Shown in pieces: positions 1 to 7,740 of a stretch of DNA of 64,000 bases. The notes beneath the pieces are model-generated. The model was not told the origin of the DNA and made no database searches. It saw only the letters and a program-made list of their open reading frames with translations. The stretch's first letter is position 1. Every line of letters begins with the position of its first letter. A program made the position numbers and the translations under genes. The stretch comes from Solimonas sp964507195 (lineage in GTDB: Bacteria > Pseudomonadota > Gammaproteobacteria > Nevskiales > Nevskiaceae): the NCBI GenBank assembly GCA_964507195.1, contig CAZDPA010000002.1:6195-70194 (forward strand), in the 5' to 3' direction.

Positions 1-421
1 GTCGGTAGGCCTGTTCAAGACAGGCAATCTCGCTGAGCACGACACCGGGCGCACGCTCCGGGGCCAGCGTGCTGCGGATATAGGTTTTGACGCCTTCCAG
101 GCCAGTGCCTTCTGTGGACGCCGCAGCCAGATCGGTCGCGCTGATGCGACAGGCACGCAGATAGCAACGGTAGGCCAGGTCCTCGCGGCTGTCGAAGTAG
201 TAGTAGAGCGCCGCGCGCTTGATGCCAACGCATTTGGCGATGGCGGCCAGCGAAGCGCCGGAAACGCCGCGTGCATTGAACTCGACGGCTGCAGCATCGA
301 GCAGGGCGTCGAGGCGTGCCGGATCAGCGGCGCTTTGCTTCCACGGCCGACGCGCAGCAGTCTTCGCTCCAGCTACCGCTTTTGCTCGCGCCTTCCTTGT
401 TCGCGCCTCGACCACCGCCAC
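1..421 (-). CDS. TetR-family transcriptional regulator, partial (C-terminus beyond window start)
   Basis: Read on the minus strand, the frame encodes a TetR N-terminal helix-turn-helix with the pattern RLDALLDAAAVEFNARGVSG, then SLAAIAKCVGIKRAALYYYF and DSREDLAY, which is the classical TetR DNA-binding core. The gene runs off position 1, so the ligand-binding domain is only begun. No ATG precedes the helix-turn-helix. The GTG at 421 is my choice of start; a GTG at 415 and TTG codons at 463 and 466 are alternatives. The residues before the core are Ala/Arg/Lys-rich, a common TetR extension. It is divergent from the TonB receptor operon and probably represses it and itself from the shared intergenic region; this is inferred from gene order. 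The family call is firm and the start is not. Confidence 0.8.
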   Translation of the reverse strand, partial: MAVVEARTRKARAKAVAGAKTAARRPWKQSAADPARLDALLDAAAVEFNARGVSGASLAAIAKCVGIKRAALYYYFDSREDLAYRCYLRACRISATDLAAASTEGTGLEGVKTYIRSTLAPERAPGVVLSEIACLEQAYR

Positions 422-453
422 TCTCCAATTGCTGCGATCCGGGTGTCCTTGAC

Positions 454-517
454 TTGACACCAACAATGACGCAATGGTACCACTAGATACTCAAGTGTCA
501 AATTTAAGTTCTGACAC
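454..517. promoter_or_regulatory. Putative TetR operator/promoter region between divergent genes
   Basis: The heptamer TTGACAC (454-460) is matched by its inverted copy GTGTCAA (495-501), and a further TGACAC lies at 512-517. The TGTCA/TGACA pair at 496-516 forms a smaller inverted repeat. TTGACA at 454 also resembles a -35 box. Such paired half-sites between a TetR gene and its divergent target are the usual operator layout. Binding by this TetR is inference. Confidence 0.4.
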
Positions 518-581
518 GACAGCGCAGCGGGGCGACAGACCCCGCTTTGTCAGGGACACAGGATGCGAGAGGAGAAGCGGC

Positions 582-3020
582 ATGAACAGCATCAGCGCTT
601 TAGCATGCATGGCCGGCATCGGCGTATCTGCAGCAGTTTGGGTGCTGCCGGTTTCGGCGCAGAGCGAAGAGCTCGAGCTATTTCACGATACCGCTGGCGA
701 CACCGCAGACACGCCAGCAGCGTATGCCGAGAGCATTGCGATCGAACCTTTGCAGATTGCGCCGCCCGTGCAGGAACAGCGCAACGAGCCGCAACCGACG
801 CAGATTGAAGAGATCGTAGTCACCGCGCAGAAACGCGAACAGCGCCTGGTGGATGTGCCCATCAGCGTTTCCAGTTTGTCGCGGGACGACGTCAGAAACA
901 CGCGCATCGAGCAGGTGCGCGACGTTTCGGGCTACATCCCGAACGTCGACATCAAGGAACAGGTTCCAGGCGCTATTCCGGTGGTTGCGATCCGCGGCGT
1001 CGGCCTCGACGACTTCAGCTCTACCAACAGTCCGGCCGCCGGCATCTATGTCGATCAGGTGCCACTCAGCTCGCTCGCGCTGATGAGCTTCGATCTTGTC
1101 GATCTCGAACGTATCGAAGTGCTCAAGGGCCCGCAGGGCACGCTGTATGGCCGCAACTCCACCGCTGGCGCGATCAATGTGCTATCAGCGCGCCCCAGCT
1201 TCCAGCATGAGGCTTACCTCAAGGGCGGCTATGGCAGCTATCAGGCATGGGATGTGGAAGGCATGATCAATGCTCCGCTGACCGATACGCTGGCACTGCG
1301 CTTCGCCGGCAAGCTGCTGCGTCAGGATGAAGGCCTGTGGGAAAGCCGGCTCGATGCCGACGATCCCAGCGGGATCACCGCACCCGCCGGCGGGCTGCTG
1401 CCGATCCTCGGCGGCACACTCGGACTGCCACCGATACCGGTCGCAATCGCGCGCGACACGTCGGGCGATCCGGTCAAGCGTGACATCGGCAAACGCGACA
1501 TCCTGCTCGGACGCGGTCGGCTCGGCTGGGACGCCACCAATACGCTGCAGTTCGACCTCAAGCTCGAGGCGCTGCGCCAGCGCTCGGAACTCGGCCAACC
1601 GGAGTCCTTCGGCCAGATCTGCAGCGGCGGCGCGCAGCCGATCGATCCGGACAACTGCACCGATGCGCTGGGCTACTCGGACCGGGACGGTGATCCATAC
1701 CGCGGCGATCTGCGCGGCGAGTTTCCCTACGACATCGATCAGTGGTCCGCGACCCTGACCGCAGACTGGGATCTCGACATCGCGACCTTGAGCGCCATCA
1801 GCGGCTATGTGGATCTCGAGCGCTTCTTTCACATCGACGTCGACGGCACGCCCGCCGAGCAGTTCGAGTTCTATCAGGCCGACACCGTGCAGCAGTTCAG
1901 CCAGGAGCTGCGTGTGGGTGGCAGCGGCGCTGACGTGGACTGGCTGTTCGGCCTGTTCTGGCCCAGCGACGATATCGGCGTAGACCCCGACGGCCGCCAC
2001 AACGATCTGATTCCCACCGAACGTTCACACATCCTCGCCGACCAGACCACAGAATCGGCAGCCGCGTTCGCGAATCTGGACTGGCACTGGTCCGAAGCGC
2101 TGACGCTCAGCGCCGGACTGCGCTACACCGACGAGTCCCGCGACTACGTCGGCGGCACGAGCTGGACGCTGAACCTGCCGGGGCAGATCGCAGACACGTT
2201 CATCGACGCGTCGATCGAGGATCAGAACTGGTCGTGGAAGGTCGGCATGAGCTATGCGCCCAGCGATCATTCCCTGCTGTATGCCAACGCCGCCAGGGGC
2301 ACCAAAAGCGGCGGGTTCTTTTCTGGCGTAACCACCGACAACATCCAGCTCGAACCGTATCTGCCGGAGTCGCTGCTGTCGTACGAAGTGGGCTACAAGC
2401 GCCAGGGCTTGCTGACTTTCACCGCGAGCGCGTTCTACTACGACTACCGGGACGTGCAGACTTTCATACGCTCCAATGATGCGCCAGTGCAGCTGATCGG
2501 CAACGTACCGGAGGCGACCAACTACGGCCTTGACGTTGACCTGCAGCGCCGTTTCGTCGATGGCGCCCTCGATGGGCTCACCCTGCAAGCCGGCATCGGC
2601 ATGCTGCGCACGGAACTGGGAAGCTTCGAAGGTCCCACCGGAGCGCCGGTCCCCGAGGGCAACAAACTCGCCAACGCGCCGGAACTCACCTTCAACGGTT
2701 TGCTGCGTTACGAGATCCCGCTGCTGTCCACGAGCCTGCTAGCGGCGCTGCAGGTGGACGCTCACTATGCCGGCGAGACCTTCAAGGAAGCCACCAACGA
2801 TCCCCTGATCGCGGCCGACGCCTACTGGCTGTGGAATGCGCGCGCAGCGCTGATGCCGGCCGAGCGCAACTGGGAGATCGCCGTGTGGGGCCGGAACCTG
2901 GGTGATGAGCTGTACGTCGTACAGGGTCTCAACGTCGGCGCGTTCTACTTCGGCAATCGCAACTACAACGCGCCGCGCACGCTCGGCGTCGAGTTCAGCT
3001 GGCATTTCTCCGCGTATTGA
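582..3020 (+). CDS. TonB-dependent outer-membrane receptor
   Basis: Predicted protein of 812 aa. I start at the ATG at 582 rather than the upstream in-frame ATG at 474 because an AGGAG ribosome site lies just before it and the first residues form a signal peptide ending near VSAQS. A TonB box (EIVVTAQ, about residues 77-83) is followed by a plug domain (VPISVSSLS, the IRGVG and GPQGTLYGRN motifs) and a 22-strand-type barrel ending in SWHFSAY. The family imports large substrates such as siderophores, glycans or aromatic compounds across the outer membrane using TonB energy. The plug sequence resembles the non-siderophore receptors common in sphingomonads and environmental gammaproteobacteria. 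It heads an operon with a monooxygenase and an oxidoreductase, suggesting uptake of an organic substrate catabolised by them. The substrate is unknown. Confidence 0.93.
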   Translation: MNSISALACMAGIGVSAAVWVLPVSAQSEELELFHDTAGDTADTPAAYAESIAIEPLQIAPPVQEQRNEPQPTQIEEIVVTAQKREQRLVDVPISVSSLSRDDVRNTRIEQVRDVSGYIPNVDIKEQVPGAIPVVAIRGVGLDDFSSTNSPAAGIYVDQVPLSSLALMSFDLVDLERIEVLKGPQGTLYGRNSTAGAINVLSARPSFQHEAYLKGGYGSYQAWDVEGMINAPLTDTLALRFAGKLLRQDEGLWESRLDADDPSGITAPAGGLLPILGGTLGLPPIPVAIARDTSGDPVKRDIGKRDILLGRGRLGWDATNTLQFDLKLEALRQRSELGQPESFGQICSGGAQPIDPDNCTDALGYSDRDGDPYRGDLRGEFPYDIDQWSATLTADWDLDIATLSAISGYVDLERFFHIDVDGTPAEQFEFYQADTVQQFSQELRVGGSGADVDWLFGLFWPSDDIGVDPDGRHNDLIPTERSHILADQTTESAAAFANLDWHWSEALTLSAGLRYTDESRDYVGGTSWTLNLPGQIADTFIDASIEDQNWSWKVGMSYAPSDHSLLYANAARGTKSGGFFSGVTTDNIQLEPYLPESLLSYEVGYKRQGLLTFTASAFYYDYRDVQTFIRSNDAPVQLIGNVPEATNYGLDVDLQRRFVDGALDGLTLQAGIGMLRTELGSFEGPTGAPVPEGNKLANAPELTFNGLLRYEIPLLSTSLLAALQVDAHYAGETFKEATNDPLIAADAYWLWNARAALMPAERNWEIAVWGRNLGDELYVVQGLNVGAFYFGNRNYNAPRTLGVEFSWHFSAY

Positions 3021-3060
3021 AGCCAGACCCCCTCAGAGACATCTGCCGAGGAGCCCCACG

Positions 3061-3372
3061 ATGCTCACCATCTTTTTCCATATGACCTGCAAGCCGGAGT
3101 GTGCGGCGGCAGCGCAGGCCCTGGTCACCGAAATGACGCGCGTGACGCGCGCCGAGGACGACGGCTGCATCAGTTACATCTTCCATCGTCGCCTGGACAA
3201 ACCTTCGCACTGGCTGCTGTACGAACAATGGCGCGACCAGGCGGCGCTCGAGGCACACATGGCGAACATGAAGCGGCATTTCGGAGAGCCGCCGCCTGGC
3301 GCTCGTCTTCCTGCGCGACTCCACGAACTGGTGCAGGACTGTCGCGCCGCCACCTACGACATCGTCGAATAG
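3061..3372 (+). CDS. ABM-fold (antibiotic biosynthesis monooxygenase-like) protein
   Basis: A 103 aa protein starting at an ATG preceded by GAGGAG, 40 bp after the receptor stop. It opens with MLTIFFHMTCKPE and carries the family hallmark of a dimeric ferredoxin-like barrel: EDDGCISYIFHR, then a WLLYEQWRDQAALEAHMANM stretch. ABM/YgiN-type proteins include quinol monooxygenases and small cofactor-free oxygenases, but many act only as structural or heme-binding dimers, so the reaction cannot be named. Position between a TonB receptor and an MDR oxidoreductase suggests oxidation of an imported compound. The internal in-frame ATG at 2902 lies inside the receptor gene and is not used. Confidence 0.85.
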   Translation: MLTIFFHMTCKPECAAAAQALVTEMTRVTRAEDDGCISYIFHRRLDKPSHWLLYEQWRDQAALEAHMANMKRHFGEPPPGARLPARLHELVQDCRAATYDIVE

Positions 3373-3384
3373 AGCATCGATGCC

Positions 3385-4404
3385 ATGACTCTCACCAATC
3401 GCAAGTGGGTGCTCACGACGCGCCCGCAGGGCCTGCCCGGACGCGAGCACTTCGAACTGCAGCAGGAATCCCTGCGCGCACCCGCACAAGGCGAGATGCT
3501 GGTGCGCAATCTCTATCTGTCCTGCGATCCGGCGCAACGCAGCTGGCTGGCGCGCGACACGTATGTACCGAGGATCGCCATCGGCGAAACCATGCGCGCC
3601 GGCACTACCGCACAGGTGATCGCTTCCAATCATCCTGATTTCAGCGTCGGCGACATCGTCAGCGGCATGTTCGGCTGGCAGGACTATGCCATCAGTGACG
3701 GCAAGGGCTTTGTCCCTGTGACCAGACTGCCGGCCGGCATATCCATACCGCTCGCGATGAGCGCACTCGGCCTGACAGGGCTCACAGCCTACTACGGCAT
3801 GATCGAGATCGGTGCAGTTCAAGCCGGTCAGCATGTGCTTGTCAGCGGCTGCGGCGGCGCCACCGGCTCGATCGCCGCACAGCTGGCAAAACTCAAGGGC
3901 GCGCGCGTCATTGGCGTTGCAGGCGGCCCACAGAAGTGCGCGTGGCTGCGCGATGAACTGAATCTGGATGGAGTGATCGACTACAAGTCCGAAGACCTGC
4001 ACACGCGAATCGGTGAACTGTTTCCGAAGGGCATCGATGTGTTCTTCGACAACACCGGTGGCGAAGTCCTGGAGGAAGCGATCCTGCATCTTGCGGTCGG
4101 CGGTCGCATCATCCTGTGCGGCGCCATCGCGTTCTACAACGATCTCGCACACACGCCGCCGTTGCGAAACTGGACGCGGCTGATGGTCAACCGCGGACAC
4201 CTGCAGGGCATACTGATCACCGACTTTGCGCCGCACTTCGCCCGTGCAGCGGGCGAGCTCGCGGGCTGGATCACGCAAGGCCGCATCCGCAACAGGGTCG
4301 ACATCGTCGAAGGGATAGAAAGTGCGCCGGATGCTTTCCGTCGGCTGTTCACCGGCGAGAATTTCGGCAAGCAGCTCGTGCACCTGTCGGATCCGGAACG
4401 CTGA
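3385..4404 (+). CDS. NADP-dependent MDR-superfamily oxidoreductase (prostaglandin/leukotriene-reductase type)
   Basis: A 339 aa protein beginning 12 bp after the ABM gene, so it is probably cotranscribed. The N-terminus (TNRKWVLTTRPQGLPG, then LYLSCDPAQR) is typical of the LTB4DH/CurA subgroup of zinc-free medium-chain reductases. The Rossmann fold carries CGGATGSIAAQLAK, the family AxxGxxG NADP-binding loop, followed by GVIDYK and a DVFFDNTGGEVLE motif. These enzymes reduce the C=C double bond of alpha,beta-unsaturated ketones and aldehydes in the cytoplasm. No zinc-ligand cysteine cluster is seen, as expected. Together with the receptor and ABM protein it forms a small inducible catabolic or detoxification operon under the divergent TetR; the substrate is not deducible. 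Confidence 0.9.
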   Translation: MTLTNRKWVLTTRPQGLPGREHFELQQESLRAPAQGEMLVRNLYLSCDPAQRSWLARDTYVPRIAIGETMRAGTTAQVIASNHPDFSVGDIVSGMFGWQDYAISDGKGFVPVTRLPAGISIPLAMSALGLTGLTAYYGMIEIGAVQAGQHVLVSGCGGATGSIAAQLAKLKGARVIGVAGGPQKCAWLRDELNLDGVIDYKSEDLHTRIGELFPKGIDVFFDNTGGEVLEEAILHLAVGGRIILCGAIAFYNDLAHTPPLRNWTRLMVNRGHLQGILITDFAPHFARAAGELAGWITQGRIRNRVDIVEGIESAPDAFRRLFTGENFGKQLVHLSDPER

Positions 4405-4721
4405 TTTCCTGATCGGGACCAGCAGCGCGGGTCCTCTGCGCGCGCGGTACCCGTTGATTCGCGCGGATTCCGACGCCCGACTCTCCGTCCGGACGCTTCG
4501 GGAATGAGTATCTCGCCGCGAGGTGCATCGTCGCTCCGTCCATTGCGTGAACTTCTGATGGCGCGGTATGGTCAGTACTCTTCATCCATACGGCTACTAC
4601 GCAGCGTGCCCGATACGGGCCTCGCAGTGAGAACCGCACGGCATCTGTGACCCTGTGTCGCTTTGTTCTGCACCGTTCTCGCCAACGCGTGCACCGCCGA
4701 CCATGCACAGAGGACTCCGCA
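4405..4721. other. Intergenic stretch upstream of the GH13 phosphorylase
   Basis: No gene is supported here. The reading frame of the next gene is open from 4647, but its first 25 codons look like leader sequence and an AGAGGA ribosome site lies just before the ATG at 4722. A short GGACC...GGTCC hairpin at 4416-4434 lies after the MDR gene but lacks a T tract. Any promoter for the solute locus should be here. Confidence 0.5.
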
Positions 4722-6176
4722 ATGGTCACGAGCGACAGGCTGCGCAACAAGATCCAGCTGATTGCCTACCCGAACCGGATGGGCAGCAATCTCACCGACC
4801 TGAGGACGGTCATCGACAAGCACCTGTCCAGGGCGATCGGCGGCGTGCACATCCTGCCGCCCTATCCCTCGAACGCCGACGGCGGCTTCTCGCCGCTGAC
4901 GCACAAGGAGATCGATCCTCGTTACGGCACATGGGCCGACATCGAAGCGATGGCAGTCAACTACGACATCTGCCTGGATCTCACGCTGAACCACATTTCC
5001 GACGAATCCGCAGAGTTCAGGGATTTTGTCGCAAAGGGTCATGCTTCCGAACACGCCGATCTGTTCATCCATATCGACCAGCTCGGCCCGATATCGCCGG
5101 ATGACCTCGCGAAGATCCACATCCGCAAGGAGAAGGAGCCGTTCCGCGACGTCAGGTTCGCCGATGGCAGCGAGGGTCAGGTCTGGTGCACGTTTACGGA
5201 AAACCAGATTGACCTGAACTTCAACTCGCCGAAAACCTATGCGCTGATGGAGGACTACATCAGCTTCATGGCGGCGCGTGGGGTCAAGCTGTTGCGCCTG
5301 GACGCGTTCGGCTACACGACGAAGAAGATCGGCACGTCGTGCTTCCTCGTCGAGCCAGACGTCTACGACATCCTCAAGTGGATCAACGGCATCGCCGGCG
5401 AGTACGGCGTCAGCACCCTGCCCGAGGTGCATGACCACGCCAGCTTCCAGTACGCGATTGCGCTGCATGGCATGCATCCTTACGCCTTCGCCCTGCCGCC
5501 GCTGCTGCTCTACACGCTGCTCGATGCCAACAGCACTTACATCAAGCAATGGCTGCGCATGTGCCCGCGCAACCAGATCACCGTGCTCGACACCCATGAC
5601 GGCATCTGCATCCCCGATGTCGAAGGCGTGCTGCCGAAGGCGGAGATTCAGGCGGTGATCGACAACGTCGGCAGTCGCTCGGCCGATCCGATCCTGCGGC
5701 GCTCGGCGGCCAACGTGCACACCGTCGGTGCGATCTACCAGCTCACCTGCACGTACTACGACGCGCTGAAGCGCAACGACGACGCCTACATCGCCGCGCG
5801 GGCAATCCAGTTCTTCGCACCGGGAACGCCGCAGGTCTATTACGTCGGCCTGCTGGCCGGGCAGAACGATCTTGAGCTGATGGAGTCGACCGGCGAGCTG
5901 CGCGACATCAATCGCCAGTTCTTCACGCTTGATCAGGTCGACGCGGCAATCGCGCAACCGGTCGTGCGCAGACTGATCAAGCTGATGGAGTTCCGCTCCT
6001 CGCATCCGGCGTTCGATGGCGTATTCCATCTCATGTACTCGAATGAGTCGAGTCTCGCGATGTGCTGGCGCAACGGCGAACTGCACGCCGAACTGTTCGT
6101 CGATCTCAACTTCAAGAAGACCACCATCCGCTACGTCGACCAGAAGTCCAAGCGCTGGTTGAGCGTGCGCTGCTGA
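4722..6176 (+). CDS. GH13 subfamily 18 disaccharide phosphorylase, probably glucosylglycerol phosphorylase
   Basis: A 484 aa protein starting at an ATG behind AGAGGA. It aligns by eye along its length with sucrose phosphorylases: NKIQLIAYPNRMG at the start, GVHILPPYPSNADGGFSPLT, LRLDAFGY with the nucleophile Asp at about 194, LPEVHD with the acid/base Glu at about 235, the LDTHDG motif, and GTPQVYYVG. This family cleaves an alpha-glucoside with phosphate to give glucose 1-phosphate. Members act on sucrose, sucrose 6-phosphate, glucosylglycerate or glucosylglycerol. The neighbours decide the likely substrate: a symporter 16 bp downstream and a glucosylglycerol-phosphate synthase fusion convergent with it. 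I therefore infer phosphorolysis of 2-O-glucosylglycerol, as known from Marinobacter-type clusters. Sucrose phosphorylase remains possible. Confidence 0.85.
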   Translation: MVTSDRLRNKIQLIAYPNRMGSNLTDLRTVIDKHLSRAIGGVHILPPYPSNADGGFSPLTHKEIDPRYGTWADIEAMAVNYDICLDLTLNHISDESAEFRDFVAKGHASEHADLFIHIDQLGPISPDDLAKIHIRKEKEPFRDVRFADGSEGQVWCTFTENQIDLNFNSPKTYALMEDYISFMAARGVKLLRLDAFGYTTKKIGTSCFLVEPDVYDILKWINGIAGEYGVSTLPEVHDHASFQYAIALHGMHPYAFALPPLLLYTLLDANSTYIKQWLRMCPRNQITVLDTHDGICIPDVEGVLPKAEIQAVIDNVGSRSADPILRRSAANVHTVGAIYQLTCTYYDALKRNDDAYIAARAIQFFAPGTPQVYYVGLLAGQNDLELMESTGELRDINRQFFTLDQVDAAIAQPVVRRLIKLMEFRSSHPAFDGVFHLMYSNESSLAMCWRNGELHAELFVDLNFKKTTIRYVDQKSKRWLSVRC

Positions 6177-6192
6177 GCGGGAGCCCGACGAC

Positions 6193-7740
6193 ATGACCGG
6201 CCTCGCACCGCTCGACTACGCCGTCGTTGCCGTCTACCTGCTGGTCGTTCTGGCGGTTTGTCTGCGGGTCATCCGCCGTGCGCCGGATGCCGACGAGCTG
6301 TTCCTCGCCGGCCGCTCGCTGGGATGGGGGGTGATCGGCCTGTCGCTGTTCGCGTCGAACATCTCGTCGACGACGCTGATCGGCCTGCCGGGCGCGGCAT
6401 GGCAGTCCGGCATCGCGGTCGCGAACTACGAATGGATGGCCGCGCTCATCCTCATCGTCAGTCTGGTTTTTGTGGTGCCGCTGTTCGTCGGCAACCGGCT
6501 GGCCACGGTTCCTGAGCTGCTTGAGAAGCGATTCGACCACCGGTTGCGCAAGTATCTATCCGCCGTATCGGTCGTGCTCGGCATCTTCCTCGACGCCGCC
6601 GGCAGCCTGTACGCCGGCGCGCTGGTCCTGCAGGTGTTCTTCCCCGGGCTTTCGCTCGGTCTTGCCTGCGCAGGCATTGCCGGGTTCGCCGGCCTCTATA
6701 CCGCAGCCGGCGGCTTGCGCGCCGTGGCCTATACCGATGTGCTGCAGGCGATCGTCCTGTTCGCCGGATCGATCATTCTCAGCGTGATCCTGTTCGGCCA
6801 GTTCGACTACTCGTGGTCGAAGCTCGTCGCTGCCGTGCCCGCGGACAGGCTGTCGCTGTTGCGACCGATCGATGATCCGAATCTGCCGTGGCTCGGCACG
6901 CTGATCGGCCTGCCGATCCTCGGCTTCTACTACTGGACGATGAACCAGTATGTCGCGCAGCGCCTGCTCGGCGCGCGCAGTCTCGATGCAGCGGGATGGG
7001 GTGCGATCCTGGCCGCCGTGCTCAAACTGCTGCCGCTGTTCTTCATGGTCTTGCCCGGCGTCATGGCCGGCGTGCTGCTGACCGATCTGGCGCGCCCCGA
7101 TGAAGTGTTCCCGCGCATGGTCGCGGAATTTGCGCCGGCCGGCATCGCAGGCCTGATTCTCGCCGGGCTGCTCGCCGCGATCATGTCGAGTGTCGATTCG
7201 GCGCTGAACTCCTCATCGACCCTGCTCACGCTCGACTTCATCCAGCCCCGTCGGCCGAACCTGTCCGTACAGCAGCTCGGCAGGCTCGGTCGTGTCCTGA
7301 CACTCACGCTGGTCGCTGTCGCCGCGGCCTGGGCGCCGTCGATCGGCGATTTCCCCGGTCTCTTCGCCTACCTGCAGGAAGGCTTCACGTACGCCGCAAC
7401 GCCGCTGGTCGGTGCATTCATCGTGGCGCTGACCAGTCGCAAGGTCGGCGCGACACCGGCGTTTCTCGGCACGGTGGCCGGCCATGCATTCAGTGTCGGC
7501 TGGCTCATTGCGACTCACCTGGGCTATCTGCATCTGCACTTCACGCTGGTCGCCGGAATCCTGCTGGCGTTCACCGTAGCCGCAATCCATCTGCTCCAGA
7601 TGGTCTGGCCACAGACGGTCGCGGCGGCGCAGATCGCCGCAGTCGACCGGCGCAGGATGCCTGCCCTGAGCCGGCCGCTGAAGGCGGCCGGCGGTCTCAT
7701 CATGCTGCTCACGGCGCTGCTGGTCTTTCTGTTTCGCTAG
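6193..7740 (+). CDS. Sodium:solute symporter (SSS family), probable glucosylglycerol or sugar uptake
   Basis: A 515 aa integral membrane protein with about 13-14 hydrophobic segments, starting 16 bp after the phosphorylase stop. SSS hallmarks include DELFLAGRSLGWGVIGLSLFAS followed by NISSTTLIGLPG near the N-terminus, the TAAGGLRAVAYTDVLQ stretch, and LAAIMSSVDSALNSSSTLL, which resembles the sodium-site helix of SGLT-type carriers. The family couples substrate import to a sodium gradient, fitting a salt-exposed cell. Cotranscription with the phosphorylase suggests it brings in the phosphorylase substrate for osmoprotection or as carbon. Its last 32 bp overlap the 3-prime end of the convergent synthase gene. 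The exact substrate is inferred from context only. Confidence 0.88.
   Translation: MTGLAPLDYAVVAVYLLVVLAVCLRVIRRAPDADELFLAGRSLGWGVIGLSLFASNISSTTLIGLPGAAWQSGIAVANYEWMAALILIVSLVFVVPLFVGNRLATVPELLEKRFDHRLRKYLSAVSVVLGIFLDAAGSLYAGALVLQVFFPGLSLGLACAGIAGFAGLYTAAGGLRAVAYTDVLQAIVLFAGSIILSVILFGQFDYSWSKLVAAVPADRLSLLRPIDDPNLPWLGTLIGLPILGFYYWTMNQYVAQRLLGARSLDAAGWGAILAAVLKLLPLFFMVLPGVMAGVLLTDLARPDEVFPRMVAEFAPAGIAGLILAGLLAAIMSSVDSALNSSSTLLTLDFIQPRRPNLSVQQLGRLGRVLTLTLVAVAAAWAPSIGDFPGLFAYLQEGFTYAATPLVGAFIVALTSRKVGATPAFLGTVAGHAFSVGWLIATHLGYLHLHFTLVAGILLAFTVAAIHLLQMVWPQTVAAAQIAAVDRRRMPALSRPLKAAGGLIMLLTALLVFLFR

Noticed and set aside
4572..6194. 540-codon minus-strand frame opposite the phosphorylase
   Set aside because: Shadow frame; the plus strand has full GH13 motifs and a ribosome site.
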